Source: DAOUBP01 sp964513075 (GTDB taxonomy: Bacteria; Chloroflexota; Anaerolineae; CG2-30-64-16). Taken from it: 64,000 nucleotides of DNA. The stretch is from positions 100,582-164,581 of the forward strand of contig CAZELR010000002.1 in the NCBI GenBank assembly GCA_964513075.1. Direction: 5' to 3'. Shown in pieces: positions 48,152 through 55,913 of the stretch. The position numbers were made by a program, and so were the translations under genes. The notes below the pieces were generated by a model. The model saw only the letters and a list, made by a program, of their open reading frames with translations. It was not told the DNA's origin and made no database searches. Each line of letters starts with the position of its first letter. Position 1 is the stretch's first letter.

Positions 48152-49330
48152 ATGTTGATCGACGCCCATGTTCATTACACTCCACCGTCCCTTGCAGCCG
48201 ACCTGAATGCGTTTGTCCGGACCGAGCCGTTCTGGGGTCTGATGTTGGCGCCAGACCCCAATGGGACAAGCCTCCAGGGTTGGGCTACAGCCGAACGCAT
48301 GATCGCGGATATGGACGCTGCCGGCGTCGATAAGGTTGTGCTGATGGGCGAGTACCGCCGGACGCATGAGGGGTGCGTGGCGCGGAATGACCAGGCGCTG
48401 GAGATCATTGGCCGCTGGCCCGATCGGGTGATCGCGTTTGCGATGGTGCAGCCATTGGCCGGCCAGGCTGCACTGGATGAGCTGGCGCGCTGTCTGGATG
48501 GCGGTATGACTGGGGTGGGCGAGCTGGGTCCGTACGGCCAGGGCTACCGGCTGGACGACCCCGGCTTTTTCAGGGTAGTGGAGGCGTGCATCGAGCACGA
48601 TATCCCGCTGAACCTGCATGTTAACGAGGAGGTCGGCGGTTTTTATCCGGGCAAGGCGGCTACGCCGTTGGCGCACTATTACCAGTTAGCGAGCCGCTAT
48701 CCCGAGCTCAAATTGATCCTGGCGCATTGGGGCGGCGGTCTTTTCTTTTATGAGCTGATGCCCGAGGTGTGGCGGACCCTGCGCAACGTGTGGTATGACA
48801 CGGCAGCTTCGCCGCTGCTCTTTCGGACCCCGAATATTTTCGATGTGGCGCTGCGCTGCGTCGATCATCACAAGCTGTTGTATGGATCAGACTACCCGCT
48901 GCGGTTGTATCCCCGGCGGCAGCTCGAGCCCGACCTGCGTTCTTTCCTGGCCGAGATCGATGCGCTGGCACTCGCCCCGGATGTGCGGGCCGATATCTTG
49001 GGCGGCAACGCCGCGCGGCTGCTCGGCCTGACCGAGCCGCTGCCGCGCCCGTCTGAACAACCCGCACCGCGGCGGTCTGCCCAGGCCGTTACCGGGATAG
49101 CACGCGCCTCGGGGATAGAGATCGCAGCCAGTATGTCGACTCTGGCAGTGGCGGCTGCCTGGCCCGAGACGCAAGTCATCTTCGCTCGATATGGCATCCC
49201 ATGCGAAGACAGCCCCGTGCCTTTTTGGGAGCCTATTGCCCAGGCCGCGGCCGCGCGCGGTCTGGGGCCAGACGCCCTGGCTCGACTGGTTGCGGAATTG
49301 AACGAAGTGATATCCGGTGCGCCTGCTTGA
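48152..49330 (+). CDS. Amidohydrolase (TIM-barrel) fused to a C-terminal DUF1858 domain
   Basis: 392 aa from MLIDAHVHYTPPS at 48152; an ATG at 48122 is possible, and neither has a strong ribosome site. The amidohydrolase-2 barrel has DAHVHY, NLHVNEE, ILAHWGGGLFFYELMP and LLYGSDYPLR (metal Asp). After a Pro-rich linker (~300-320) residues ~325-390 match DUF1858: AASMSTLAVAAAWPETQVIFARYGIPCEDSPVPFWEPIAQAAAARGL, including the central Cys. DUF1858 normally stands alone or near hybrid-cluster and redox proteins; a fusion to an amidohydrolase is unusual. Substrate unknown. Confidence 0.82.
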   Translation: MLIDAHVHYTPPSLAADLNAFVRTEPFWGLMLAPDPNGTSLQGWATAERMIADMDAAGVDKVVLMGEYRRTHEGCVARNDQALEIIGRWPDRVIAFAMVQPLAGQAALDELARCLDGGMTGVGELGPYGQGYRLDDPGFFRVVEACIEHDIPLNLHVNEEVGGFYPGKAATPLAHYYQLASRYPELKLILAHWGGGLFFYELMPEVWRTLRNVWYDTAASPLLFRTPNIFDVALRCVDHHKLLYGSDYPLRLYPRRQLEPDLRSFLAEIDALALAPDVRADILGGNAARLLGLTEPLPRPSEQPAPRRSAQAVTGIARASGIEIAASMSTLAVAAAWPETQVIFARYGIPCEDSPVPFWEPIAQAAAARGLGPDALARLVAELNEVISGAPA

Positions 49331-49384
49331 AGTGCTGAATTATCGACGAGGGCGGGAGGGGGAAAGAACCGGGCTTCTCAGTGC

Positions 49385-50083
49385 TCAGATGCGCTGAAAG
49401 TGCTCAGCCCCCAACACAAACACCGTGGCGCCAAATGCCGGCAACCCGGCCTGTGCCATCTTGGCTTCAGAGCGCTGCCGGCAATTTCGCTGGATGATCT
49501 GCATCACATCGTCTACCTGGGCTTCTTCGACGCCAACCAGCAAGGTGATGTTGCCCCGCCGGAAAAAGCCTCCAGCCGTGTTGATGCGCGTCACGCGATG
49601 CCCAGCCTCGATGAGAGCTCGTGTCACAGGATCGGCGTCTTCATTCTGTAAGATGGTCAGGACCAGATTCATGACATGTGCTCCTGCTTCCGATGCTTCC
49701 GAAGAAGCGCGGGGGGTGAGATTTGCCGGTGCTGATGTGGCCCCCGATAGTCTGGCGAAGCGTTTGACGGGGAAGGTGAAGATCGTAGCACCGCCCACCA
49801 GAACTTCCAGCGGAATCCCCGGAGTGGCAAGGGCAAGATGGGTTGGCTCAGTCCCTGCCGGGGTAGGGTTGATGTAGCGCCTGCGTGTGCGGCACGTCTT
49901 ACGAATGATGCCAAGCACCACCTCCATCTGCGCCTCTTCTACACCGGCCAGTATTGTCACGTTGCCACTCGACAGGAACCCCCCGATGGAGCTTAGGCGT
50001 GTCAGACGGATACCGGCGCTGTTGAGACGCTTGCTCAGCAGATCGGCGTCTTCGTTTTGGATGATAGCAATCATGAGATGCAT
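49385..50083 (-). CDS. Tandem DarA-like (cyclic-di-AMP receptor) protein
   Basis: 232 aa holding two copies of the PII-like DarA/YaaQ domain (residues 1-112 and 138-232). Both have the start pattern (IAIIQNEDADLLSKRLNSAGIRLTRLSSIGGFLSSGNVTIL; LTILQNEDADPVTRALIEAGHRVTRINTAGGFFRRGNITLL) and the GATxFxxxxxxF end. DarA binds c-di-AMP as a trimer. An internal ATG at 49672 (MNLVLTILQ) has AGCAGGAG eight bases upstream, so the second domain may also be made alone. The fusion probably comes from two adjacent genes. Confidence 0.88.
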   Translation of the reverse strand: MHLMIAIIQNEDADLLSKRLNSAGIRLTRLSSIGGFLSSGNVTILAGVEEAQMEVVLGIIRKTCRTRRRYINPTPAGTEPTHLALATPGIPLEVLVGGATIFTFPVKRFARLSGATSAPANLTPRASSEASEAGAHVMNLVLTILQNEDADPVTRALIEAGHRVTRINTAGGFFRRGNITLLVGVEEAQVDDVMQIIQRNCRQRSEAKMAQAGLPAFGATVFVLGAEHFQRI

Positions 50084-50185
50084 GGCGCTGCTATTCTAGC
50101 GGAGCGTTCCGCGCCTGTCAAATGCCGCGCTGGGGCAGCAAGGATGTAAACCGCAGAAGGATTTCATCCCCGCGTTGGTTCGGGG

Positions 50186-50191
50186 TATAAT
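50186..50191 (+). promoter_or_regulatory. -10 box of the GNAT/GH13 operon
   Basis: TATAAT at 50186-50191 about 40 bases before the GNAT start; the -35 (TTCATC, 50163-50168) is weak. Confidence 0.5.
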
Positions 50192-50231
50192 CGGAGCACA
50201 GATTTATCTTTGGCAGCGATAGGAGTTCGGC

Positions 50232-51020
50232 ATGGACCTCGACACGCTTCTCGACGCCCTCGAAATTGCGGCATTCCTGCTGCCCGAGCTGCCGGGCCGG
50301 GTGGAGAGTTTTCAGGCCGACGGCGTGCGGGCGCGCATCACCTGGGACTCAGATCCCTTTGCCAATCTGGTGGGCGCAGCCACGTTGAACGAGGAGAATG
50401 CCGATGCCGCAATCCGGGATGCAATCAGCCACTTTGCCGAGCAGAACAAGGTGTTTGGATGGCTCGTCGGCCCACGTTCCACGCCTTGGGATCTGGCTGA
50501 TCGGTTGCATCGTTTCGGGCTGCAGTGGGAGGCCAGCTCGGCCGGGATGGTGCATCAGTATCCCGCAATTTTCATCCCGACCAACCCCGCGGTGAGCGTA
50601 TGGGAGGCCGGCATCGAGGACTTTGAGACGGCCGGCTGGCTGATGGCCGAGGGGATGGGCGTGGCGCGCGAGCAGACGCGTGCAGTGACGGAGGCGCTCT
50701 TCTTCGGTGAGGGGCCGTTGGACCGGCGGGTGTACCTGGCGACGCTGGAGGGGGTCGACTATCCGGTGGGCTTCGGCAGCATGGTCTATGTGCCCAACCA
50801 GCCCATCGTCCACCTGGCCTCGGCCGCCACCCTGGAGGGCTTCCGCGGGCACGGCATCTACACTGCACTGGTGGCCCAACGCCTGGCCGACGCCAACCGA
50901 GACGGTATGGAGGCTGCGATCATCCACGCGAATCGTAACACCTCCGCGCCGATTTGTCGCAAGCTGGGGTTCGAAGAGATTGCGGGTTTGGAGTGGTTTG
51001 GATGGTATCCGGAGGCATGA
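50232..51020 (+). CDS. GNAT family N-acetyltransferase
   Basis: 262 aa with TAGGAG upstream. The C-terminal half is a GNAT fold: YPVGFGSMVYVPNQPIVHLASAATLEGFRGHGIYTALVAQRLADAN, including the RGHGIY acetyl-CoA loop, and ending HANRNTSAPICRKLGFEE. The N-terminal ~110 residues form a second, diverged domain of similar size, as in tandem-GNAT proteins. Acceptor unknown. Its stop overlaps a possible start of the GH13 gene (ATGA). Confidence 0.82.
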   Translation: MDLDTLLDALEIAAFLLPELPGRVESFQADGVRARITWDSDPFANLVGAATLNEENADAAIRDAISHFAEQNKVFGWLVGPRSTPWDLADRLHRFGLQWEASSAGMVHQYPAIFIPTNPAVSVWEAGIEDFETAGWLMAEGMGVAREQTRAVTEALFFGEGPLDRRVYLATLEGVDYPVGFGSMVYVPNQPIVHLASAATLEGFRGHGIYTALVAQRLADANRDGMEAAIIHANRNTSAPICRKLGFEEIAGLEWFGWYPEA

Positions 51021-51031
51021 AGGAGCCCGCC

Positions 51032-52645
51032 GTGTCTGACAATCTACCCTGGTATCACAGAACCAGTATCTATCAGGTCTACCCGCGCTCGTTCTACGAC
51101 AGCGATTCCGACGGCATCGGCGATATTCGCGGCATCATCGAGAAACTGGACTACCTCCAGGAGTTAGGCTTCGAGACGATCTGGTGTTCGCCCTTTTTTG
51201 CTTCGCCGCAGCGAGATTTCGGCTATGATGTTGCGGATTACACATCGATCGCAGCCGAATATGGACGTTTGGAAGATGCGCTGGCGCTGATCGCGGCCGT
51301 TCACGGCCGCGGCATGAGAATCGTGTTCGACCTGGTGATGAATCATACTTCCAGCGAGCACCCCTGGTTTCAGGAATCACGCGCTTCGCGTAACAACCCG
51401 AAAGCCGATTGGTACATCTGGCGCGACAAGCCCAACAACTGGCACAGCATGATCGGTGGCAGCGGCTGGCACTACGCTGCTGAGCGCGGCCAGTATTTCT
51501 GGGCCAGCTTTCTGCCGTTTCAGCCGGACCTGAACTACCGTAACCCGCAGGTGAAGCAGGCCATGCTCGACACGGTGCGCTGTTGGTTGGCCAAAGGGGT
51601 AGACGGCTTCCGGCTGGATATTTTTAACGTGATCTATAAGGATGCGGCGTTCCGCAATAACCCCTTCACCTGGGCGCTGGCGCCGAGCGAATCGGCGCCT
51701 ACCGGCTTTTTTCAGCGGCCTCGCTACACTCTCAACCAGCCGGAGACCTTTGCCTTCGCCAGGGAGCTGCGCCAGGTGTGCGACGAGTTCGGCGAGAAGC
51801 TCCTGCTCGGTGAGGTCAGCGGAGACCGCCCCACTATCCGCAAATACTTGGGCGGGGAACGCAACGACGGTTTGACGCTGGTCTTCGATTTTGGGATGTT
51901 GGACTTCCAGTTCACGGCAGACTACTTCCGCCACTTGATCGTCGCCGAGGAAAGGCACTTCTCAGCCCCGTTCGTGCCGGTCTATGCCTTTGGCAACCAC
52001 GATCGGCGCAGGAGCATAGAGCGGCTGCGCGGGGACGTGCGTCAGGCGAAGCTGCTGCACATGCTGCAGCTGACCGTCCGCGGGGTGCCCTGCTTGTACT
52101 ACGGCGAGGAGATCGGCATGCGGAACCTCCCCCTGCCTTTCCGTCGCGCCCTGGACCCCATCCCGCACAATTTCCGGTTTGTGCCGCGTCCGGTTTTTGA
52201 CTTGCTGGGTCTGACGATCAACCGGGACGAGGTGCGCACCCCGATGCAATGGGATGAAACGGCGCACGCAGGGTTTTCGCGCGGGGAACAGACTTGGCTG
52301 CCGGTTCAACAGGATTACCCCACCGTCAACGTCCAGCGGCAGCGCGGAGAGACTGGGTCCTTGCTTAACACCGTCCGCGATCTGTTGAAAATCCGCAACG
52401 CGGAACCCGTTCTTCAGGAAGGCGATCTGAGTTTGATCGAGGGGCTTCCGGCCGGCGTGCTGGGCTACAAACGCACCGGCGGTCAACGCTCAATAGCTGC
52501 CCTGTTGAATTTTGACCGCGCAGAGAAGGAGTTCGACTTTTCTGGCGGCGAGTGCTTGTTCAAGCTATCTGCGCAGGACGAGCTTGCAACTGGCCGCGTG
52601 CGGTTGGGAGATTACGGCGGAGTGCTTCTGCGAATGGGTCGATGA
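51032..52645 (+). CDS. Alpha-glucosidase, glycoside hydrolase family 13
   Basis: 537 aa. The GTG at 51032 has AAGGAG six bases before it; an ATG at 51017 (overlapping the GNAT stop) is the alternative. GH13 regions: SIYQVYPRSFYDSDSDGIGDIRGI, DLVMNHTSSEHPWF, DGFRLDIFN (nucleophile Asp), LLGEVSGDRP (acid/base Glu), and FGNHDRRR. The order and size match oligo-1,6-glucosidase/alpha-glucosidase enzymes that act on intracellular maltose-type sugars. No signal peptide. Confidence 0.92.
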   Translation: MSDNLPWYHRTSIYQVYPRSFYDSDSDGIGDIRGIIEKLDYLQELGFETIWCSPFFASPQRDFGYDVADYTSIAAEYGRLEDALALIAAVHGRGMRIVFDLVMNHTSSEHPWFQESRASRNNPKADWYIWRDKPNNWHSMIGGSGWHYAAERGQYFWASFLPFQPDLNYRNPQVKQAMLDTVRCWLAKGVDGFRLDIFNVIYKDAAFRNNPFTWALAPSESAPTGFFQRPRYTLNQPETFAFARELRQVCDEFGEKLLLGEVSGDRPTIRKYLGGERNDGLTLVFDFGMLDFQFTADYFRHLIVAEERHFSAPFVPVYAFGNHDRRRSIERLRGDVRQAKLLHMLQLTVRGVPCLYYGEEIGMRNLPLPFRRALDPIPHNFRFVPRPVFDLLGLTINRDEVRTPMQWDETAHAGFSRGEQTWLPVQQDYPTVNVQRQRGETGSLLNTVRDLLKIRNAEPVLQEGDLSLIEGLPAGVLGYKRTGGQRSIAALLNFDRAEKEFDFSGGECLFKLSAQDELATGRVRLGDYGGVLLRMGR

Positions 52646-52691
52646 TACGCGCCGTCATCTCGGGTTGATCACTTCAATCGAGCCTCATCCC

Positions 52692-54506
52692 TTACGGCAC
52701 CTGCACCGGCGCCACGACTGAAACGCGCGCCGGCATCTGATCGACGGCAGCGATCAGGCGACCCAAGGTCTCCCCGTACTCGCCGCCATCCGCCAGCATG
52801 TCCTGCACGAAGCGGTATGATAGCGGCTGGTAAAGCAGTTCGGCATATACCGTAAGGGGGCCGGCAGCGGCCGGCACAGCAATCCGGTAAGTGAGTTGGT
52901 CGCCGCCTCCGACGAAATTGGCATCGTTAGCCGCAGCACCGCGCACCGCGATCTCGTCGGGCAGCTTTCCCTTGTCCATCCCGGCCGCCAGCAGGCGGTT
53001 ATCTTTCGCGTAGTTGGCCGCCGCGAGTAGGGTGTAGGTTGTACGGCCGCCGGTGTCGGCCATGATCGGCTCATAGATTTGCACCTGGTCGGCTGTGGTG
53101 ATGACATCGTAATGTGGCTCGTACGCAGTGGGATCGGCATCGGCCGCGTTGTCCGCGATCGAACCGTCGGCCTGGGGCCGCCCCGACTCGAAGACGATTT
53201 GACTGGCGCCATCGGTGACGGTGAGGTGCAGCCAGGCGCGGCGGGATGGGAAGCTGGTGGGGAACTTGTGTCCGGTCGCAGAACTGACCTGCAACCGGAT
53301 CACCAAGGTCCCATCCTCGCGCCCTACATCAAGGATGCTGAGCGTTGCCGCCCGCGCTAATTGATCGTCGGCGCGGGCGATCGTGTCGTCCAGCTGGCTG
53401 GCCGTTGCGGTCACGCCTAACTCCCCAGCATGATCCCTCAGCAGCGTGACCATGAAGCTGTTGCCGCCCACGAACTGGTGCTGAAAGAATGGTGCGCGCG
53501 GCGACAGGCGTCCGGGCATCAGCGAGATGACGACTCCACCTTTTGCCTCCGGCATGTGACATGCCTGGCAGGTCACGCCGCTCTGGTTGAACGCGGTGTG
53601 TTGCCATTCCGTGAAGGGTGTCTGCTCTGGGAATTCACCGGCGATCTGGCCGTTGGCGTCCACATACGGTGTGAAAAGGTTGTGGCAGGTCGCGCACAGC
53701 GCAGCCGAGCTCGTGTGCTCGCCGAACGCGGGCAGATAGCCGGTGTGCATCTGCATCGGCCGGCCGAACGGGTTTTCGTAGGGACCATATACGATCCGAT
53801 CGGGCGGTTCGGTGCTGGCGTCGACCTCATAGCCGCCGCTGAAGCTCTCGGGAGCGCCCAGGTTGTCCGCCCGAATCTGGTGACAGAAGCTGCACGAGAC
53901 GCCCTCTTGGGCCGCTTCGTGCAGCGGATGGGCTGGGTCCAGGAATCCAACGCCGAATAGAGCCACTGAGGTGTCTATGACTTCCGCCTGGGTCTCAGCC
54001 ATGGGGGTGTGACAGGTGGCGCACTTCTTCTCGATTACGTCCTTCGAGGCGGGGCGCCGGGCCACTTCGGAGGCGACTTTGGCTTGCCAGGCGGGATCCC
54101 TGGCAGCGTTAGCCATCATGGTGCTCCGCCAGTGAGTGGTGATCGATACATCGGCGCCGGCGGCGTCTGTTAATCCTTCATGGCACATCACACACAAGCC
54201 CGAGCCTGCGAAGTCGTCCGTGGTGAATGCGCTCAGTGCAACTGCGGCGGCAGTGCGCGGGGCTGGCATGGGAGTGCCGTGCATCTCTGCCTCGTGCGCT
54301 GTCATCGTCGCGGGGTCATGCATCATGGCCTGGTGCGTAGCCTGCGTCGCGGGATCCTGCATCTGGGCTGCGTGGGCGGCTGAGGCCGCGTCAGGTGTTA
54401 CAGCAGGCGCGGGGGCGGCCGTCATGCACCCGCACAGCAGGAAGGTCAGCCACGCAGCGGCAAACAGCAGGCGAAATGTAGTTCGGAGCATACGTGTCGG
54501 ATTCAT
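52692..54506 (-). CDS. Pentahaem cytochrome c lipoprotein with His/Met-rich N-terminal linker
   Basis: 604 aa from MNPTRMLRTTFRLLFAAAW at 54506 (AAAGGA upstream). A signal peptide ends near LLCGC. Residues 44-77 are a His/Met-rich repeat (HAAQMQDPATQATHQ, MMHDPATMTAHEAEMHG). Five CxxCH haem sites follow at C105, C162, C205, C271 and C313, plus extra His that could serve as axial ligands. The C-terminal ~290 residues carry no haem and are beta-rich. The layout fits the multihaem c family (cytochrome c-554/NrfA-like folds) used in extracellular electron transfer. Partner unknown; single gene. Confidence 0.88.
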   Translation of the reverse strand: MNPTRMLRTTFRLLFAAAWLTFLLCGCMTAAPAPAVTPDAASAAHAAQMQDPATQATHQAMMHDPATMTAHEAEMHGTPMPAPRTAAAVALSAFTTDDFAGSGLCVMCHEGLTDAAGADVSITTHWRSTMMANAARDPAWQAKVASEVARRPASKDVIEKKCATCHTPMAETQAEVIDTSVALFGVGFLDPAHPLHEAAQEGVSCSFCHQIRADNLGAPESFSGGYEVDASTEPPDRIVYGPYENPFGRPMQMHTGYLPAFGEHTSSAALCATCHNLFTPYVDANGQIAGEFPEQTPFTEWQHTAFNQSGVTCQACHMPEAKGGVVISLMPGRLSPRAPFFQHQFVGGNSFMVTLLRDHAGELGVTATASQLDDTIARADDQLARAATLSILDVGREDGTLVIRLQVSSATGHKFPTSFPSRRAWLHLTVTDGASQIVFESGRPQADGSIADNAADADPTAYEPHYDVITTADQVQIYEPIMADTGGRTTYTLLAAANYAKDNRLLAAGMDKGKLPDEIAVRGAAANDANFVGGGDQLTYRIAVPAAAGPLTVYAELLYQPLSYRFVQDMLADGGEYGETLGRLIAAVDQMPARVSVVAPVQVP

Positions 54507-54635
54507 GGGGCGGATCCTTTGCGGCGGGCGACAAACAGTGACGATCGGACAGCCCGATTGTACCGTGTGTTTCAATTCTGGGCAAGAGAGCCTCCGTCAT
54601 GAGTTCCAAATCTAGTCGTTGACGGCGTACTGGAC

Positions 54636-54720
54636 TAGAGGCTTTAGCCGGTTTCTGAATTCTTGGGGCCACGCACCAGACCGGCTGAAGCCTCGATTCC
54701 GGGGATGCCTTTGGAATTTC
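54636..54720. repeat. CGAGGCTTCAGCCGGT repeat family, full inverted copy
   Basis: GAGGCTTTAGCCGGTTT and its complement ACCGGCTGAAGCCTC enclose about 27 bases, and GAAATTCCAAA-type sequence follows in reverse. The right half is nearly identical to 27851-27893. It lies between the cytochrome and proline-racemase-family genes. Confidence 0.75.
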
Positions 54721-54761
54721 TGAGCCTTCGTGCAGATCTGTGGCGCACTGCTCGTTCGATG

Positions 54762-54767
54762 TATAAT
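54762..54767 (+). promoter_or_regulatory. -10 box of the proline racemase-family gene
   Basis: TATAAT at 54762-54767 preceded by TG; no good -35. About 32 bases before the start codon. Confidence 0.5.
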
Positions 54768-54798
54768 GGGGGTGGATTTCGGGGATAGGAGGAGCGCA

Positions 54799-55857
54799 AT
54801 GCGTCTGAATCGCATGATCACGGCCGTCGATGCGCACGCGTGTGGAGAGCCCGGCCGCGTGATTACCGGCGGGGTGACCGATGTACCGGGCCGGACGATG
54901 TTCGAGAAGATGCGTCATCTGGAGCAGCACGCGGATGGTCTGCGGCTGCTGATGCTGCGCGAGCCGCGGGGTTACCCTGCACTGTGCTGCAACGTGATCT
55001 TGCCTCCAACACAGCCCGGCGCGGATGCGGGGTTCGTGATCATGGAGCAGACCGAGTACCCGCCCATGTCGGGCACCAACACCATCTGCGTCGCTACGGT
55101 GCTCCTGGAGACCGGCATGCTGCCGATGGTCGAGCCGGTCACCGAGCTGGTGTTGGAGGCCCCGGCCGGCCTGATCGCGGTGCGCGCTGATTGCAAGGAC
55201 GGCAAGGTGACCGCCGTGACCTTTGAGAATGTGCCGGCGTTTGCGGTCCACCTCGACGCACCGGTCGAGGCGCCGACATTGGGCACGGTGTGGGTGGATG
55301 TCGCGTGGGGTGGCATGTTCTATGTGCTGGCAGACGCGCGGCAGTTCGGCCTGCAGCTGACGCCCGATGAGGGCCGCGACATCACCCGCATCGGCGAGAT
55401 CATCCGCCAGGCAACGCGCGAGCAGCACCCCGTAACCCACCCCGACAACCCGGCAATCGTCGGCCCGACCATTTCGCAGCTCTACGGACCGCCCTCTCAC
55501 CCTGATGCCCACCGTAAGAACGCGGTTACGGTGTCGACGGGTCCGCTCGACTGGGACCGGCCTGCCACCTGGACCGGCGCGCTGGACCGGTCGCCGTGCG
55601 GCACGGGGACGTGCGCTGCCATGGCGGTGCTGCACCGCCGCGGGCAGCTTGGCCTGGGGCAGGCGTTCCGGCACGAGGGGATCCTGGGGACGCTGTTCAC
55701 CGGCCGGCTGCTGCGGGAGACGCAGGTGGGGCCGTATCCGGCGGTCGTGCCGACCCTCAGCGGAACAGCGTGGGTCACCGGCATCAGCCAATACGTGGTG
55801 GACCCCACCGATCCATTCCCCGAGGGGTTCACGGTCGGTGATATCTGGGGACGGTGA
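54799..55857 (+). CDS. Proline racemase family protein (Ser-Cys catalytic type)
   Basis: 352 aa from MRLNRMITAVDAHACGEPGRV at 54799 (AGGAGG upstream). Proline racemase uses two Cys. Here the first position is Ser91 (PPMSGTNTICV) and the second is Cys267 (RSPCGTGTCAAM). The Ser-Cys form is known in the family and has been linked to 4-hydroxyproline 2-epimerase-type activity, while Cys-Thr forms are trans-3-hydroxyproline dehydratases. Size and the GTG end motif are normal. The exact substrate is therefore open. The convergent M1 peptidase gene lies 52 bases away. Confidence 0.88.
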   Translation: MRLNRMITAVDAHACGEPGRVITGGVTDVPGRTMFEKMRHLEQHADGLRLLMLREPRGYPALCCNVILPPTQPGADAGFVIMEQTEYPPMSGTNTICVATVLLETGMLPMVEPVTELVLEAPAGLIAVRADCKDGKVTAVTFENVPAFAVHLDAPVEAPTLGTVWVDVAWGGMFYVLADARQFGLQLTPDEGRDITRIGEIIRQATREQHPVTHPDNPAIVGPTISQLYGPPSHPDAHRKNAVTVSTGPLDWDRPATWTGALDRSPCGTGTCAAMAVLHRRGQLGLGQAFRHEGILGTLFTGRLLRETQVGPYPAVVPTLSGTAWVTGISQYVVDPTDPFPEGFTVGDIWGR

Positions 55858-55861
55858 TCCC

Positions 55862-55913
55862 GTAACACAATCTGCTGGATTGTGACGGGCCGCAATCCAG
55901 CGGATTGCGTTAC
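55862..55913. repeat. CAATCYGCTGGATTG inverted repeat filling the convergent gap
   Basis: Arms 55862-55884 and 55891-55913 are nearly complementary over 23 bases around ACGGGC. The right arm contains the M1 peptidase stop codon. A single arm is also found at 29463-29490. It probably serves as a two-way transcription end or is a REP-type element. Confidence 0.8.
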
